Shown here: piece by piece, positions 63,201-64,000 of the stretch | How the letters are laid out: each line of letters opens with the position of its first letter | Position numbering within the stretch: position 1 is the stretch's first letter | Assembly: GCF_021134715.1 (NCBI RefSeq) | Contig: NC_060017.1 | Location: forward strand, 4,650,001 to 4,714,000 | Source of the DNA: Daphnia pulex | Lineage: Eukaryota; Arthropoda; Branchiopoda; Diplostraca; Daphniidae | Reading direction: 5' to 3' | Length of the DNA: 64,000 nucleotides | Notes under the pieces: generated by a model | Told to the model about the DNA's origin: nothing | The model's input: only the letters and a program-made list of their open reading frames with translations | Database searches by the model: none | Made by a program: the position numbers and the translations under genes

Positions 63201-63966
63201 AAAAATAAAAAAGGGCGACTACTAACAACGTTCAATGTTTATAGATTCTGAAACCGCCTAGCAGCAGTTGCCGCCGCCGTTGAATCACAAACACAAATGC
63301 ACCGGCCGCCAACCAATCGATTGTCCACTGAAACTTTTCGAGCGGCGCGCTAGAAACTGTCCAGTGCTGGAATTTCGCGTCTATACAGACGGACAAACTC
63401 TTCTTCTCCTTCGTCTGCTGCCCAGAAAGCAACAACGTGGGGTTCTTTTTTTTTTTTTTAAATAATCCAGACAGTGTCGAGCTGCTTCCGATACCTTAAC
63501 GAGCCACAACCACACGGCCGAAATGAGCAGATCGCATCAGCAACGCTTCGGAAAGACGGTCTGACGCAGCAAATAAGCTGTGGCACAGCAGCAGCAGCAG
63601 CAGTTAATGGCTGTCTTATGTTTTTTTCTTTTTTTTTTTAAATACTTGAAAACTGTCGACGACGAGCTTGGCTGAGTCAAGAGCCGAAACTTGTCTCTGC
63701 ACGAAAAAAACAAACTCTTGCGTTCGCCTGTTTACACAAGGTCCGGGCGAGACTAGCGCTTCTGCTGCCGACGACGACGAGAGTCGACCCGCACCGTTCG
63801 GCTCCAACCGAACCTTTATATACACACGCACACGCGGAGGGAAAAAACCAAAATAATGACACTAGAACGAGAAGGAGAAGGAGAGAAGAAACTCTTCACG
63901 ATATACACACGAAAGGAGCGAGGATAGCCACATATATACAGCAGAGTATAAGGCAAAGAACAAGAA
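60231..63966. other. Low-complexity region with a possible untranslated first exon
   Basis: Holds CAG runs at 61891-61912 and 63586-63603 and an (AC)n tract at 62411-62424. On the minus strand a GTAAGT donor follows position 62666 in a GC-balanced stretch (about 62667-62830), which could be an upstream, probably untranslated, exon of the GPCR gene. A minus-strand TATATAAAGG near 63816-63825 could be a TATA box, but I see no initiator at the right distance. Both are weak. Confidence 0.25.
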
Positions 63967-63989
63967 AGAGAGAGAGAGAGAGAGAGAGA
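63967..63989. repeat. (AG)n dinucleotide repeat
   Basis: Nearly pure AG repeat of more than 20 bp at the right edge of the window. Confidence 0.9.
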
Positions 63990-64000
63990 TTGAAAGCCTA

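Noticed and set aside
1-64000. CRISPR arrays, bacterial operons, tRNA and rRNA genes
   Set aside because: No regularly spaced short repeats, no operon layout, and no sequence I could fold into a tRNA with proper A and B boxes. The genome is clearly eukaryotic.

Overview
This is animal nuclear DNA, most probably from a cladoceran crustacean of the Daphnia type. Genes carry many short introns with GT/AG ends. The lineage hint is a set of tyrosine-rich Tyr-Tyr-Thr repeat secreted proteins that I associate with Daphnia gene sets; this assignment is from memory and not proven by the sequence. All spliced models below were built by hand from reading frames, splice sites and family resemblance. Five multi-exon genes close with consistent phases.

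Layout. 1-1667 (+): 3' part of a RABL6/Parf-type GTPase gene. 2151-4942 (-): a TTK/Mps1 spindle-checkpoint kinase, tail-to-tail with RABL6. 5212-7918 (-): an acid lipase of the alpha/beta-hydrolase fold. 8.9-12.3 kb: a gene graveyard with an hnRNP R/Q (SYNCRIP-like) fragment carrying an in-frame stop and an IP3-receptor transmembrane fragment. 12.43-25.5 kb: a giant palindrome, two ~6.45 kb arms around a 178-bp spacer, each arm holding two disrupted tyrosine-rich genes. 25.96-26.9 kb: a third, diverged copy of the palindrome's centre. 27635-31358 (-): a complete PIWI-clade Argonaute with its slicer triad. 33.2-33.7 kb: a decayed copy of the 3' end of that PIWI gene. 35849-40305 (-): a family B GPCR most like parathyroid-hormone receptors, lacking only its signal-peptide exon. 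41016-41912: a near-perfect fold-back Tc1/mariner-type MITE whose loop carries a CTCF-consensus match. 41.9-64 kb: no gene I can support, only simple repeats and low-complexity DNA, plausibly the long 5' intron or upstream region of the GPCR.

The most unusual region is 12.4-33.7 kb. The palindrome has two inward-facing TATA/initiator promoters, so read-through RNA would fold into a very long hairpin. It lies beside a slicer-competent PIWI gene that has itself been partly duplicated. Whether the palindrome is a small-RNA source is inference. The arms are near-identical in the middle but differ at both ends and by a clean 12-bp indel that removes one 3' splice site. This argues for a real, partly homogenised duplication rather than a simple assembly mirror.
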